35,875 nt of DNA from Mycobacterium sp. E2733 (GTDB lineage Bacteria; Actinomycetota; Actinomycetes; Mycobacteriales; Mycobacteriaceae). Shown in pieces: positions 1-8,162 of this stretch. The first letter of the stretch is position 1, and the number at the start of each line of letters is the position of its first letter. The stretch spans positions 1-35,875 of the forward strand of contig NZ_LZJZ01000037.1 of the NCBI RefSeq assembly GCF_001667585.1, in the 5' to 3' direction. The position numbers and the translations under genes were made by a program. The notes beneath the pieces are model-generated. The model did not search any database. It was not told where the DNA came from and saw only the letters and a program-made list of their open reading frames with translations.

Positions 1-572
1 CGGACGGTTTCAGGCTTCGACATGTTGAAGCTCAGGCCCTTATTGACGGTCGAGAACGAATATATGATGCGGGCCAGCCATTCGCTGGCCGCCGTGACGT
101 CGATTGTGGTGCCGACCTCGCCGCGCTTTTGCGCATCGCGCACGTACGGTTCGAGGAATTTCGTCGAGCGGCGGACCGCGGCGTCGCCGTCCGCGATCAT
201 GTGGCGCATCAACTCGGCATCGTCGGCCATCAGTCGGTTGCGGGTTCGGTGGTCGAGCAGGATCTTGGCGTGGGTTTCGGCCATCGCGCCGAGCTGTTCA
301 GCCAGCGTGGCCTTCTTGGCCATCGCTGCGGCGACTTCGCGGTAGAAGCGTTGAGCGCCGTGCTCTATGGCCGCTTCGATCAGCACGTCGCGGTCGACGA
401 AGTATCGGTAGATGGTGCCGCGGGAAACGTTCGCCATCCGCGCCACGTCCTGAACGCTCGTGCGCTGGATCCCGAGCTGTGTGAAGCATTCGTTCGCCGC
501 CTCCAGAATCTGGTCCCGGCGATCGAACTCCTCGGCCGAGTCCAGATCGGCGGGGACCGGTTCCGTCGCCAT
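1..572 (-). CDS. TetR-family transcriptional regulator (3' end cut by window edge)
   Basis: Reading the minus strand from an ATG at 572 gives an open frame of about 190 codons that runs off the left edge without a stop, so the protein is partial. Residues about 15-65 form a typical TetR helix-turn-helix, including TSVQDVARMANVSRGTIYRYF. The rest is the ligand-binding and dimerisation domain (conserved LLDHRTRNRLM and EWLARIIYSF). It is divergent from the SDR at 776 across about 200 bases that hold an AT-rich imperfect inverted repeat (693-715), so autoregulation and control of that SDR are likely. The family assignment is secure. The ligand is unknown; an acyl-CoA is a reasonable guess from the surrounding genes. 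Confidence 0.9.
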   Translation of the reverse strand, partial: MATEPVPADLDSAEEFDRRDQILEAANECFTQLGIQRTSVQDVARMANVSRGTIYRYFVDRDVLIEAAIEHGAQRFYREVAAAMAKKATLAEQLGAMAETHAKILLDHRTRNRLMADDAELMRHMIADGDAAVRRSTKFLEPYVRDAQKRGEVGTTIDVTAASEWLARIIYSFSTVNKGLSFNMSKPETV

Positions 573-692
573 GTCCCTCCTCAGGCCGTGGTAGCCGCTC
601 GACCAAGATGTCCATGCTACGCGACAAATGAGCTCGGGGTGTTCCGTAGGTACCCGATCCCGGACGCAAAACCGGACGACATTAACCTAGTC

Positions 693-715
693 ATTGAAAC
701 ATATATCGTTTAAGT
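693..715. promoter_or_regulatory. Candidate TetR operator in divergent promoter
   Basis: An imperfect inverted repeat has arms ATTGAAAC and GTTTAAGT (6 of 8 pairs complementary) around ATATATC. The core 698-710 reads AACA-TATAT-CGTT. Its 11-base core AACATATATCG recurs on the opposite strand at 8089-8099, in the other TetR-associated divergent promoter. It sits between the TetR gene starting at 572 and the SDR starting at 776. Function is inferred from position, symmetry and recurrence. Confidence 0.5.
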
Positions 716-775
716 GTTAAGTACCTCTTCTACCCTGCACGGCATCGGGGTTCCATCACCAAGAAAGGGACGGGC

Positions 776-1585
776 GTGGACCTTGGCGTGTCCGGCCGCA
801 ACTTCGTTCTTCTCGGCGGCACCACCGGGATGGGGTTCGCCGCCGCCGAGCAGCTCGCCGCCAACGGAGCCAACGTGGCACTGTTGGGCCGTGACGGCGA
901 CCGCGCCCGCGATCGTGCCGAGCGCTTGGCCGCAGACCACGCCGTGCGTGCCGTCGGCATCGCCGTCGACGCGGCCTTACCCGGTAACGGTGTGAACCGC
1001 GCGATTGAACAGGCGGCCGCGAACCTGGGGCCGCTGCGGGGCCTGGCCGTAACGGCGGGCCCGATGAACCAGCAGGGGCCGTTCCTCGAGCACGGCGACG
1101 AGTCGTGGGACTGGTACTACCAGCTGATACTGATGGCGACCGTCCGCTCTTGTCGCGCGGTCATCCCACACCTGCAGCGCAACGGCGGCGGAACGATCGT
1201 GACGACCGCCGCGTACTCGGTACGGGCGCCAAAGATTTTGATTCCGCCCTACAACGCGCTGAAAGCGGCGGTGCTGACGTTGTCGAAGATCCTGGCCAAA
1301 ACGCACGGGCCCGATGGCATCAGGGTGAACACCGTGTGCCCAGGACTGTTCGACACCGAGGTGAACGACTTCATTCGCGCTCAGCGGGCAGCGGAATACG
1401 ACGTCCCGCTGGAGGACGCTATCTACACACACTTGGCAAGCAACCCCGACTGGAATATGCGGGTCGCCCTTGGCCGCGGGGGTCGCCCCGTTGAGGCGGG
1501 TGAGCTGATCGCGTTCCTGCTCGGCGAGCGCGCAGCCTTCATGACTGGTGCGGTCATCAACATCGATGGCGGCACGGACTTCTGA
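776..1585 (+). CDS. SDR-family oxidoreductase (atypical active site)
   Basis: This is a 269-residue short-chain dehydrogenase/reductase. The GTG start at 776 is preceded by AAAGGGA. The N-terminal glycine motif is GGTTGMGFA, the usual NNAG is replaced by VTAGP, and the catalytic Tyr/Lys pair is seen in YNALK. The serine expected about 13 residues before the tyrosine is alanine; a serine lies two positions off (AAYSVRAP). The C-terminus ends with the common GxxxNIDGGTDF form, which fits a folded, complete protein. The likely role is oxidation or reduction of a hydroxyl/keto group on a CoA ester or cyclic intermediate. It is the first gene after the TetR divergent promoter and converges with the acyl-CoA dehydrogenase gene ending at 1614. 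The substrate is unknown. Confidence 0.88.
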   Translation: MDLGVSGRNFVLLGGTTGMGFAAAEQLAANGANVALLGRDGDRARDRAERLAADHAVRAVGIAVDAALPGNGVNRAIEQAAANLGPLRGLAVTAGPMNQQGPFLEHGDESWDWYYQLILMATVRSCRAVIPHLQRNGGGTIVTTAAYSVRAPKILIPPYNALKAAVLTLSKILAKTHGPDGIRVNTVCPGLFDTEVNDFIRAQRAAEYDVPLEDAIYTHLASNPDWNMRVALGRGGRPVEAGELIAFLLGERAAFMTGAVINIDGGTDF

Positions 1586-1613
1586 GACACTCGGACGGCT
1601 AGCGCGACGGGCC

Positions 1614-2741
1614 TCAGATCCCGATCTCGTCGGCGAGCAGTCCGCGGTGGAACGTGGCGTCGCCCAGCAAGTGGCCGGAGGATTTTGCTCGCTTGTAGTA
1701 CAGATGCGCAGAGTGCTCCCAGGTGAAACCGATCCCACCATGAATCTGGATGTTGGCCGCGGCGGCGCGTGCATACGCATCTGAGCTGCATGCCTTGGCG
1801 AGAGATGCAACCGCCGGCAGCTCGTCGGACAGTTGGGCTGCCGCGCGTACGGCGTAATGTGCAACACCGCGGGCACATTCGACGTCCAGTAAGACGTCGG
1901 CGCACTTGTGCCGAATGGCCTGAAATGACCCGATGGGCTTGCCGAATTGTCTGCGCACCTTCGCGTAGTCGACGGCCATCTCCAGGCAACGTTGTGCTCC
2001 GCCGATCTGTTCGGCCGCCAGTGCCGCGGCCCCGAGGGCCAAGACCCGCATCAATACCGGCCATGCCCGGCCCTCATGACCGACGAGTGTTGCTGGGGTG
2101 GCGTTGAATTCGATGTGCGCCTGCTTGCGCGTCTGGTCCAGCGTCGACAACGGCCGGCGCACGACCGTATCGAGCGTGTCCACTGCGAACAGCGACACGC
2201 CTGCATCCGTGCGGGCGACCACGAAAATTACGTCGGCGCTGCAACCGTCGAGAACGTAGGTCTTGGTTCCGTCCAATACCCACCCGTCACAGCCGCCGCG
2301 TGCCCGTACCTGGATGCAGCCGGCTTCCCAACGGCCTGACTCCTCGGTGACCGCGACGGTCGCGACGCTGGCGCCGGACGCGATGCCCGGCAGGTATCGC
2401 TTCTGGGCGGTGCGGTCCCCGGCATGCAGGACTAGGTTGGCCGCCAGCACGACCGACGCGAAGTACGGCGAGGGAAGCAGACACCGCCCCATTTCCTCGA
2501 CGACGATGCCGAGTTCGACGAAACTGAAACCCTGCCCGCCGAACTCCTCGGGAATAGCCAATCCCACCAAGCCGAGTTGGTCGGACATCCGACGCCACAC
2601 CGTCGTGTCGTAACCCGTTGGCGATTCCATCTGCCGGCGGACTTCTGCTTCGTTGGCCTTGCCCTCCAAGAAAGAGCGCACGGTCCGGCGCAGTTCGTTC
2701 TGCTCATCGGTGAACATGAAACTCAAACCATTGCTGGACAT
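1614..2741 (-). CDS. Acyl-CoA dehydrogenase, small-subunit (FadE28-like) type
   Basis: A 375-residue acyl-CoA dehydrogenase. The ATG at 2741 follows the upstream stop codon by one base, and the protein begins MSSNGLSFMFTDEQNELR; an alternative ATG lies at 2717. The frame stays open upstream to about 3050, but that stretch overlaps the NTF2-like gene and has no family similarity. The RRQFGKPIGSFQAI segment is the usual flavin-site region and the C-terminus carries HGGIGFTWEH. The region where a catalytic glutamate would sit reads LGAAALAAEQIG, and there is no YEGT-type glutamate either. This matches the non-catalytic partner subunit of heteromeric steroid acyl-CoA dehydrogenases. No catalytic-type partner lies beside it, so it may pair with a distant subunit such as the one at 20167-21369 (inference). 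Last gene of the operon beginning near 5799. Confidence 0.9.
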   Translation of the reverse strand: MSSNGLSFMFTDEQNELRRTVRSFLEGKANEAEVRRQMESPTGYDTTVWRRMSDQLGLVGLAIPEEFGGQGFSFVELGIVVEEMGRCLLPSPYFASVVLAANLVLHAGDRTAQKRYLPGIASGASVATVAVTEESGRWEAGCIQVRARGGCDGWVLDGTKTYVLDGCSADVIFVVARTDAGVSLFAVDTLDTVVRRPLSTLDQTRKQAHIEFNATPATLVGHEGRAWPVLMRVLALGAAALAAEQIGGAQRCLEMAVDYAKVRRQFGKPIGSFQAIRHKCADVLLDVECARGVAHYAVRAAAQLSDELPAVASLAKACSSDAYARAAAANIQIHGGIGFTWEHSAHLYYKRAKSSGHLLGDATFHRGLLADEIGI

Positions 2742-2742
2742 T

Positions 2743-3384
2743 TCAGTTCTCCGTGCCGGCACGCCCGGTCGGGTCGACACGAGGCACATCGGCACCTCGG
2801 CGCAGAGTGCGCAACCACGCGCCGACGGCAGCGGGGGCTGGGACGGGCGCGTCGAAGCGTCCGGGATCGGCAGCCCAGAAGGCCTCCCAGGACGGGAAGG
2901 CGTCGTGGAATGCACCGTCATGATGCGGTGTATCCGGCCAGCGTATCTTGCGCGGACCGATCGGTGGGTCGGTGATGTCGCTCTGATACCAGAACAACGG
3001 TGTGCGACGGGCGAAATACCAATGGTCTTCGCGCCGCTCGTAGCTGTCAAGATAGGCCAGCAGTTCGATGACCCATTTCGACTGCGTCTCTAGATCGTTG
3101 CGTGAGTATACGAGTCCACTGGCATTGTTGGCGTCGTGGACGTCGATGACGTGGCCGAGGACACCGTGTGCGCTCCCCAATAGCGAGCGCCGGATCTGCG
3201 CGTCGTACCACTCTCGCATCGCCGCGCGACCACGACCCTTGTCCGGCACGCCGATGTCGTCGACGAAAAGGTTTGCCAAGGCGTCGAAGTCGCGCATGTC
3301 CAACGCCACCGCGTACTTCGCCGCCAGTTGCCGGATCTCATCAATCGCCTCCAACCGGGCGATGCGCGCCTCCAGGTCCGTCAC
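2743..3384 (-). CDS. SnoaL/NTF2-like domain protein
   Basis: A 213-residue protein starting with GTG at 3384 and overlapping the upstream synthetase stop by four bases (GTGA), so translation is coupled. The N-terminal half is an NTF2/SnoaL-type cone fold: the helix IDEIRQLAAKYAVALDMRD is followed by FDALANLFVDD and later EDHWYFARRTPLFWY. The family includes dehydratases, isomerases and scaffold subunits, so the exact reaction cannot be called. A C-terminal tail of about 60 residues, rich in Trp, Pro and Ala, lies beyond the usual fold. It sits between an acyl-CoA synthetase and an acyl-CoA dehydrogenase, which suggests action on a CoA ester or its precursor. Confidence 0.82.
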   Translation of the reverse strand: MTDLEARIARLEAIDEIRQLAAKYAVALDMRDFDALANLFVDDIGVPDKGRGRAAMREWYDAQIRRSLLGSAHGVLGHVIDVHDANNASGLVYSRNDLETQSKWVIELLAYLDSYERREDHWYFARRTPLFWYQSDITDPPIGPRKIRWPDTPHHDGAFHDAFPSWEAFWAADPGRFDAPVPAPAAVGAWLRTLRRGADVPRVDPTGRAGTEN

Positions 3385-5021
3385 GCCAATTCCCCGGACT
3401 CCAGTAGCTGCACCAGCCGGTTCTTGTCGATCTTGTTGGTGGTGGTGTACGGCAGCCTATCGGTGTCGGCCAGGATCACCCATCTCTTCGGAATCTTGTA
3501 GGCGGCGAGTTCTTTTCGGCATGCGGCAAGGAGCTCGTCTTGCGACGTGCGCCGTCCTTCGTTGGAAACGACCACCGCACAGACCACCGCGCCCCTATCC
3601 GCGTCGGGAACGCCGACGACATAAGCGATCCGGACACCGTCGACGCGGGTGATGACCGCTTCGACCTCAACGGGTGCGACGTTGGCTCCCGCGGTCTTGA
3701 TCATGTCGTCGGTGCGGCCGGTGAAATACAGGAACCCGTCATCATCCAGGTACCCGGCGTCCTTGGTGTGATACCAACCGTCGGCGTCGAACAGGTCGGC
3801 GCGCTGTCGTCCGATTATGCCGCGCATCATGGCCACACCCCGGACGCAGATCTCGCCGACCGTGCCATTGGGCACCTCCGCGCCGGCGTCGTCGACAATC
3901 CTGTGCTCGAAGCCGGGCGCGGATACGCCGAGCGAACCGCGTTTGGTCGCCGGCACCGGCTCGTGCGGCGGCCACCACGTGTGCGAACTGCAGGTTTCGG
4001 TCATCCCCAGCTGCGTTATCCGCAACGAAGGATCGGTGGCGCGCAGTTCCGGCGCCAGCAACACCTGGTGGTATCCCTCGCGCAGGCTCGACAGGTCGGT
4101 GCGTGCGAAATCCGGGTGATTCGCCAGCGCCGGACCGACATGCGGGAAACCCGTTGCGTAGGTGGCCCGCTCGGATTCGAGCAGGCGCAGCACATCACCG
4201 GCCTCGAATCGATGCTCGGTCAGAATCGTCACGCCCGTCTGCATTGGCCCCAGCAGGCCGAAGACCAGTCCACCCACCCAGAAGAACGCCATCGGGATGT
4301 AGACGCGGTCGTGGGGCTTCCACTCGTGCTGGGTGGCGATGAAGCGGGAGTGTGCGATCACCGTGGCGTGCGTGTGGATGACTCCCTTGGGATCCGACGT
4401 ACTTCCCGACGTGTAGATGACCACCAGGTCGTCGGACGGGCGCACGGTGGATTCACACGCCCGCAGGAATGCCTCGGACACCGGCTGCGGCCACGCCGTC
4501 GGCCAGCGTCGACCGGTGTCGCTGAGCGCAAAGACGTTGCGCAAGTGTGGTAGTCGCTCTATAGCCATCTGCTCGGCCGAGCGGGGAAACCCACCGGCAG
4601 CCTCGGTGACGCGCGCAAGCATGTCTTTGCTGAGCAGCGAGTCGACAGACAACAGCGTGTGGATGTCGGCGTCGCGAAGCAGCCACCTCAACTCCTGCGG
4701 CTGGAAGAAGGTGTTAATCGGCACGGCGACCGCACCGATCCTGGTGGCCGCTAGGAACGCGACGACGAAATCGGGCCCGTTTGGTGCGATCACTCCGACG
4801 CGCACACCCTTGGTCACTCCCGCCGCCAACAGGCGCCGAGCCATCTCGGCGGACCGGGAATCGGCCTGCTCATAGGTGATCCGCTCGACGGTGCCGTCAC
4901 CGGCGGACGAGACGATGAAGTCGCTGCCCCCGTAGGCAGCAACCAGGCCGCCCAGCATCGCCGGCATCACCGGTGCATACGGCAACGGGTCATAGGTGAA
5001 CGTCCGTGCGGACTGACTCAT
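3381..5021 (-). CDS. AMP-dependent acyl-CoA synthetase (FadD-like)
   Basis: A 546-residue member of the acyl-adenylate-forming family with an ATG start at 5021. The phosphate-binding loop YTSGSTSDPKG lies at about 203-213, the adenine/Mg motif QLGMTE near the middle, the hinge-region signature YFTGRTDDMIKTAGANV in the last third, and the C-terminal adenylation lysine in TNKIDK (about K530). All parts expected for a working carboxylate:CoA ligase are present and the length is normal. It lies 10 bases after the crotonase gene and overlaps the NTF2-like gene by four bases, so it belongs to the 5799-to-1614 operon. It probably activates the acid that the downstream acyl-CoA dehydrogenase then uses. 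Substrate unknown. Confidence 0.93.
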   Translation of the reverse strand: MSQSARTFTYDPLPYAPVMPAMLGGLVAAYGGSDFIVSSAGDGTVERITYEQADSRSAEMARRLLAAGVTKGVRVGVIAPNGPDFVVAFLAATRIGAVAVPINTFFQPQELRWLLRDADIHTLLSVDSLLSKDMLARVTEAAGGFPRSAEQMAIERLPHLRNVFALSDTGRRWPTAWPQPVSEAFLRACESTVRPSDDLVVIYTSGSTSDPKGVIHTHATVIAHSRFIATQHEWKPHDRVYIPMAFFWVGGLVFGLLGPMQTGVTILTEHRFEAGDVLRLLESERATYATGFPHVGPALANHPDFARTDLSSLREGYHQVLLAPELRATDPSLRITQLGMTETCSSHTWWPPHEPVPATKRGSLGVSAPGFEHRIVDDAGAEVPNGTVGEICVRGVAMMRGIIGRQRADLFDADGWYHTKDAGYLDDDGFLYFTGRTDDMIKTAGANVAPVEVEAVITRVDGVRIAYVVGVPDADRGAVVCAVVVSNEGRRTSQDELLAACRKELAAYKIPKRWVILADTDRLPYTTTNKIDKNRLVQLLESGELA

Positions 5022-5031
5022 GGCGCGAAGG

Positions 5032-5799
5032 TCATTCGATTACCCACCGTGGCTCGCGCTTTTCGGCGAACGCAAGCATTCCTTCCCGGTAGTCGGGGTG
5101 GGTGAGCTGGTGTTGCAGCACATAGCGGTACGCGACATCGTGAGCCGCGTGCAGCCCGACATCGAGGCTTGCCCACATCGCCTTGATGGACGCCTGGACG
5201 GTGGCAGGCGACAGTTTCGCTATGTCCAAAGCGATCTCCCGCGCCCGCTGCTGCAGTCGCTCCGCGGGCACCACCTCGTTGATGAGTCCGATCTCATAGC
5301 CTCGCTGCGCGCTGATGCGCCCCTTCTTCGTCATCAGCGCCAGCTGCATCACCATCGACAGCGGCATTCTGCGTAGCAGCACCGCAGGCTCGAGCGCGAA
5401 TACGTTGCCCACCGTCAAGTGCGTGTCGATCAGCTCGGCATGTTCGGCCGCGATGATCAGGTCGGAGTCGGCGACCTGATGCAGAGCGCCGCCGACAGCC
5501 ATCCCGTTGAGTGCGCAGATGACCGGCTTCCACACGTTGTGATGCAGCCGTGAGCCGGGAATTTTGTTGCGGATACCGTTCTCGGCAGTGGCCCGGATGT
5601 CCTGGCCCGCGGAAAACGCCCGGTCTCCGGCTCCGGTGATGATGGCAACTCGGACGTTGGGGTCATCACGCACGCGCGCCCACGCGATGCCGAGTTCGGT
5701 GCGTGTGAGGTCATCGGTGGCGTTCAGTCGCTCCGGACGGTTGATCGTGATCGTGGCAATGTGCTCACTGACATCGAACAAGATTCTTTTCAGTTCCAC
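5032..5799 (-). CDS. Crotonase-fold protein with His/His in place of the Glu pair
   Basis: An enoyl-CoA hydratase/isomerase-fold protein, 255 residues from a GTG at 5799. That start is chosen because AGGGGA (5804-5809) stands at the right distance; ATG 5814 and GTG 5835 in the same frame lack a good ribosome site. The oxyanion-hole segments AFSAGQDI and ALNGMAVGGA are present. Aligned by eye with rat mitochondrial hydratase, the two catalytic glutamates (144 and 164) are replaced by His107 (GALHQVAD) and His127 (DTHLTVG). A glutamate at 137 follows. This argues against a simple hydratase and for isomerase, hydrolase or another crotonase chemistry. It is the first gene of the operon that continues into a FadD-like synthetase. 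Confidence 0.88.
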   Translation of the reverse strand: MELKRILFDVSEHIATITINRPERLNATDDLTRTELGIAWARVRDDPNVRVAIITGAGDRAFSAGQDIRATAENGIRNKIPGSRLHHNVWKPVICALNGMAVGGALHQVADSDLIIAAEHAELIDTHLTVGNVFALEPAVLLRRMPLSMVMQLALMTKKGRISAQRGYEIGLINEVVPAERLQQRAREIALDIAKLSPATVQASIKAMWASLDVGLHAAHDVAYRYVLQHQLTHPDYREGMLAFAEKREPRWVIE

Positions 5800-5838
5800 G
5801 ACATCCCCTGGCATTGACGCGTAGCGACTAAACACTGT

Positions 5839-5851
5839 AGCAGAAAATGTT
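5839..5851 (-). promoter_or_regulatory. Candidate operator AACA-N5-TGCT upstream of crotonase operon
   Basis: On the minus strand the bases read AACA-TTTTC-TGCT. The site lies in the 69-base gap between the SDR stop (5869) and the crotonase start (5799). It matches the AACA-N5-YGYY pattern found in five other operon-start regions of the window. The neighbouring sequence shares GCTACAGT and AAACATTTT with the region at 30537-30562. Its presence suggests the crotonase operon has its own promoter despite the upstream genes being on the same strand. Inferred, not proven. Confidence 0.35.
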
Positions 5852-5868
5852 TCATCGTACTGAGCCCC

Positions 5869-6618
5869 TCACGGCATCCATTGCCCACCCGACACCGAAA
5901 TCAGCTGCCCCGTGACGTGTTTGGCCGCCGGTGAGCAGAGGAATGCGACCATGCCAGCGACGTCAGCCGGGTCGCCGAGGTGACCAGTCAACGTGGTCTG
6001 CCGCATCTGGTGCAATTCATCCTCGCTCTTGCGGCTCAGCAGCCACGGTGTCGCCGTGGTGCCGACCACGACCGTGTTGACACGTACACCGTGTGCTCCT
6101 AACTGGACCGCCATCAGCCGGCTCAGCCCTTCCACGCCCGCCTTCGCGGCCGCATACGCCGGCGGCCCGGTCCGCACGCCGTGGGCCGAGACCGAGCTGA
6201 TGTTGACGATCACCCCGTTGCCCTCGGCTACCATCTGCCGCGCAACGACCTGCGCCATGATGAACGTGCCCTTGAGGTTGACGTCGACGATGCGATCCCA
6301 GTCCTCGTCGGTCTGCTCGAGAAACGTACCGGGCAGTGTCATCCCAGCGTTGTTGACCAACGCGTAGATCGCCCCGTACTTGCCTGCCAGGTCGCTAAGT
6401 GCGTCTTCCACCACCCGGCGATCGGTGATCGACAACTCCACCGGGATGAGCAGCCCCGACCGAGCGGCCTCCGACTCATGGTTGCCTGCAATGGCTTTTG
6501 CGTTCACGTCGACCGCCACCACCCGATGGCCGGTGGATATCAGCTCGGCGACGATGGCCGCACCAATTCCCCGCGCCCCCCCGGTAACGATTGCGAGCGG
6601 ACGCGATTCAACCGACAC
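5869..6618 (-). CDS. SDR-family oxidoreductase (classical)
   Basis: A 249-residue classical short-chain dehydrogenase. The GTG at 6618 has GGAGGG eight bases upstream and lies inside the 3' end of the TetR gene (11-base overlap), so the two are translated together. Motifs in order are TGGARGIG (cofactor loop), VVAVDVN at the end of the second strand, LVNNAG, then the catalytic Ser and Tyr/Lys in NISSVSAHG and AYAAAKAG. The C-terminal VTGQLISVSGGQW is typical. It is probably a 3-hydroxyacyl-CoA or ring-alcohol dehydrogenase. With the MaoC hydratase two genes upstream it could supply consecutive hydration and oxidation steps (inference). Confidence 0.92.
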   Translation of the reverse strand: MSVESRPLAIVTGGARGIGAAIVAELISTGHRVVAVDVNAKAIAGNHESEAARSGLLIPVELSITDRRVVEDALSDLAGKYGAIYALVNNAGMTLPGTFLEQTDEDWDRIVDVNLKGTFIMAQVVARQMVAEGNGVIVNISSVSAHGVRTGPPAYAAAKAGVEGLSRLMAVQLGAHGVRVNTVVVGTTATPWLLSRKSEDELHQMRQTTLTGHLGDPADVAGMVAFLCSPAAKHVTGQLISVSGGQWMP

Positions 6619-7231
6619 GTTCGGTCCCTCCGATTGCGGCCGTGCGCTCGATGGCGACGATCGACGGCCGCACCAGTTCGACCGACTCGGCCATCAGCTC
6701 GGCCAGATCACCCTGACCGCCGCCGGCGACCCATACATCGATCGCGGCGCGATTAGCACCGTTGATGAGCGTCGCCGTCAGCCGCGGCCGTAGGTCCGTC
6801 CCCATATCGCTGTCCAGCCACCGCGCCACTTCTGCGGTGAGCTGATCGATCCAGTCCTCGTTGATCCGCAACATCGTGGCGCGCAACGCCGGCACACTGT
6901 GATACATCCGTGCCCGGACCACGAAGATCTCGGGCTGGTCGGCGATCGCTACCGCCACCGCCGAAGACGTTTCGGCAAGGGCGCCCCACAACGAATTTGA
7001 CCGCGACGCGCGAAACCGGCCGGTCGCCTCCTGAAGCCGTTCGGCGTAGCCGTCGAACAGAATGTCGTCCTTGGTGGCGAAGTGATGAAAGAACGTTCGT
7101 GACGCAACCCCTGCCGCGGCCGAGATCTGTTCGATCGTGGTCGCGTCGTAGCCCTGGGTTGTGAACAGTTCAATCGCCGCATGAATGAGCGCTTGTCGGT
7201 TGCGCAACCCGCGGGCGCGCCGTTGGTCCAT
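6608..7231 (-). CDS. TetR-family transcriptional regulator
   Basis: A 207-residue regulator with an ATG at 7231, preceded by AGGAGG that overlaps the end of the MaoC gene (stop two bases before the ATG). The N-terminal helix-turn-helix reads TTIEQISAAAGVASRTFFHHF. The C-terminal domain has the usual all-helical ligand-binding character, with conserved VVRARMYHSVPALRA and LINGANRAAIDVW. The gene lies in the middle of the MaoC-TetR-SDR operon, whose divergent promoter carries two palindromes (8083-8104 and 8112-8134) that are plausible operators for this protein. It is the best candidate for local control of the 5.8-12.7 kb genes. Ligand unknown. Confidence 0.93.
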   Translation of the reverse strand: MDQRRARGLRNRQALIHAAIELFTTQGYDATTIEQISAAAGVASRTFFHHFATKDDILFDGYAERLQEATGRFRASRSNSLWGALAETSSAVAVAIADQPEIFVVRARMYHSVPALRATMLRINEDWIDQLTAEVARWLDSDMGTDLRPRLTATLINGANRAAIDVWVAGGGQGDLAELMAESVELVRPSIVAIERTAAIGGTERVG

Positions 7232-7233
7232 GA

Positions 7234-8061
7234 TCAGCCTCCTGCCAACGTGGCGGTTCCCGAACTCAACGCGACCATGTCGCCTTGCAGCGTTCGGAAA
7301 CGCACAGAATTTCCGGTTCGCCACATCTCGGTACGCAGCCCAGCATCCAGCTGCACCGGCTTGGCAAACCGGCAACTCAAGGACGTCAACGACTGCGGGT
7401 CCCCCTGGCCGATCTTGTTGATCACCGCCCGCGCGGCGAATCCCAGCGTGCACAGCCCGTGCAGGAACACGTTGTCGAAGCCGAACTTGCGGGCTGCCGC
7501 CGGGTCGATGTGCAGCTGGTTGCGGTCGCCAGACAGTCGGTAGATCGCGGCCTGCTCCGCCCGGACCATATCGTTGAATACCTCATCCGGAGGACCGTCG
7601 GGATCTGGTTCAGCCGCGGGTCCACGCTCGCCGCCGAATCCGCCCGCCCCGAGGACCATGGTCTGTGAACGTGCGATGAACACGGTGCCGTCTGCGTCGG
7701 TGCCGTGGCTGCTCAGCTCCACCGTGGCGTGTTTGCCCTTGTCCCAGACCGCCGACACCTGGGCCTGCACTGACAGTTCACCACTGACGCCGATCGATCG
7801 GTGCAGCTCCAGCGACTGTGCGGAGTGGACGATCGGAAACCTGCCGAGGTCTAGCACGCTGCGTAGATCCTTCACGGCCCACCAGTTCGCGATGAGAGCA
7901 AACGTCGGCAGCACCGCTGGACCACACGCCTCGTTGAGCAGTGCCAGCTCGGCCGGCGGACGCGCACCAACTCCAAGCGCATACAGGATCACGTCCGTCG
8001 AATCCCACTTGAATGTCGTCGGGCTCAACGGTGTTCCGACCGCAGCGTCGGACAGGACCAC
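7234..8061 (-). CDS. MaoC-type enoyl-CoA hydratase 2 (double hot-dog)
   Basis: A 275-residue protein from GTG 8061 (GGAGG at 8066-8070; the frame is open further upstream but runs through the promoter palindromes). An N-terminal degenerate hot-dog half (about 1-135) is followed by a catalytic half with the hydratase-2 signature YRLSGDRNQLHIDP. Asp179 and His184 are the expected catalytic pair; the usual proline in NPLH is glutamine here. The family hydrates trans-2-enoyl-CoA to (R)-3-hydroxyacyl-CoA, and in actinobacteria it serves steroid side chains among other substrates. Since none of the window's crotonases keeps the hydratase glutamates, this is the best candidate for the hydration step. 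Divergent from the monooxygenase at 8163. Confidence 0.92.
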   Translation of the reverse strand: MVLSDAAVGTPLSPTTFKWDSTDVILYALGVGARPPAELALLNEACGPAVLPTFALIANWWAVKDLRSVLDLGRFPIVHSAQSLELHRSIGVSGELSVQAQVSAVWDKGKHATVELSSHGTDADGTVFIARSQTMVLGAGGFGGERGPAAEPDPDGPPDEVFNDMVRAEQAAIYRLSGDRNQLHIDPAAARKFGFDNVFLHGLCTLGFAARAVINKIGQGDPQSLTSLSCRFAKPVQLDAGLRTEMWRTGNSVRFRTLQGDMVALSSGTATLAGG

Positions 8062-8082
8062 GGCGCCTCCAAGAGATGAACG

Positions 8083-8104
8083 GATTGACGATATATGTTC
8101 AATC
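8083..8104. promoter_or_regulatory. Palindrome, candidate TetR operator (site 1 of divergent promoter)
   Basis: The sequence reads GATTGA-CG-ATATAT-GT-TCAATC. Nine of eleven base pairs are complementary across the dyad. On the minus strand it contains AACA-TATAT-CGTC (8087-8099), the pattern shared with other operon starts, and its 11-base core recurs inverted at 698-708. It lies between the MaoC start (8061) and the monooxygenase start (8163). The symmetry is seen directly; TetR binding is inferred. Confidence 0.6.
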
Positions 8105-8111
8105 GTGCAAT

Positions 8112-8134
8112 ATAGTGGCAGTAACTGCAACTAT
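8112..8134. promoter_or_regulatory. Palindrome, candidate operator (site 2 of divergent promoter)
   Basis: The sequence reads ATAGT-g-GCAGT-a-ACTGC-a-ACTAT, with ten of eleven base pairs complementary around a central A at 8123. It lies eight bases from the first palindrome and about 28 bases upstream of the monooxygenase start. The half-site GCAACTAT recurs at 22272-22279, upstream of the P450 gene. This is typical operator architecture, but the protein that binds is unknown. Confidence 0.6.
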
Positions 8135-8162
8135 TTTATTGGGGTCTGAAGGAAGGACCGAC

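Noticed and set aside
977..1876. Long antisense open frames such as this one opposite the SDR gene
   Set aside because: High GC content gives long shadow frames; the translation is rich in Arg, Pro and His with no domain, and the plus-strand gene is clearly real.
2742..3050. Upstream in-frame extension of the acyl-CoA dehydrogenase at 1614
   Set aside because: The extra 100 residues overlap the NTF2-like gene in another frame, show no dehydrogenase similarity, and the ATG at 2741 directly follows the upstream stop.
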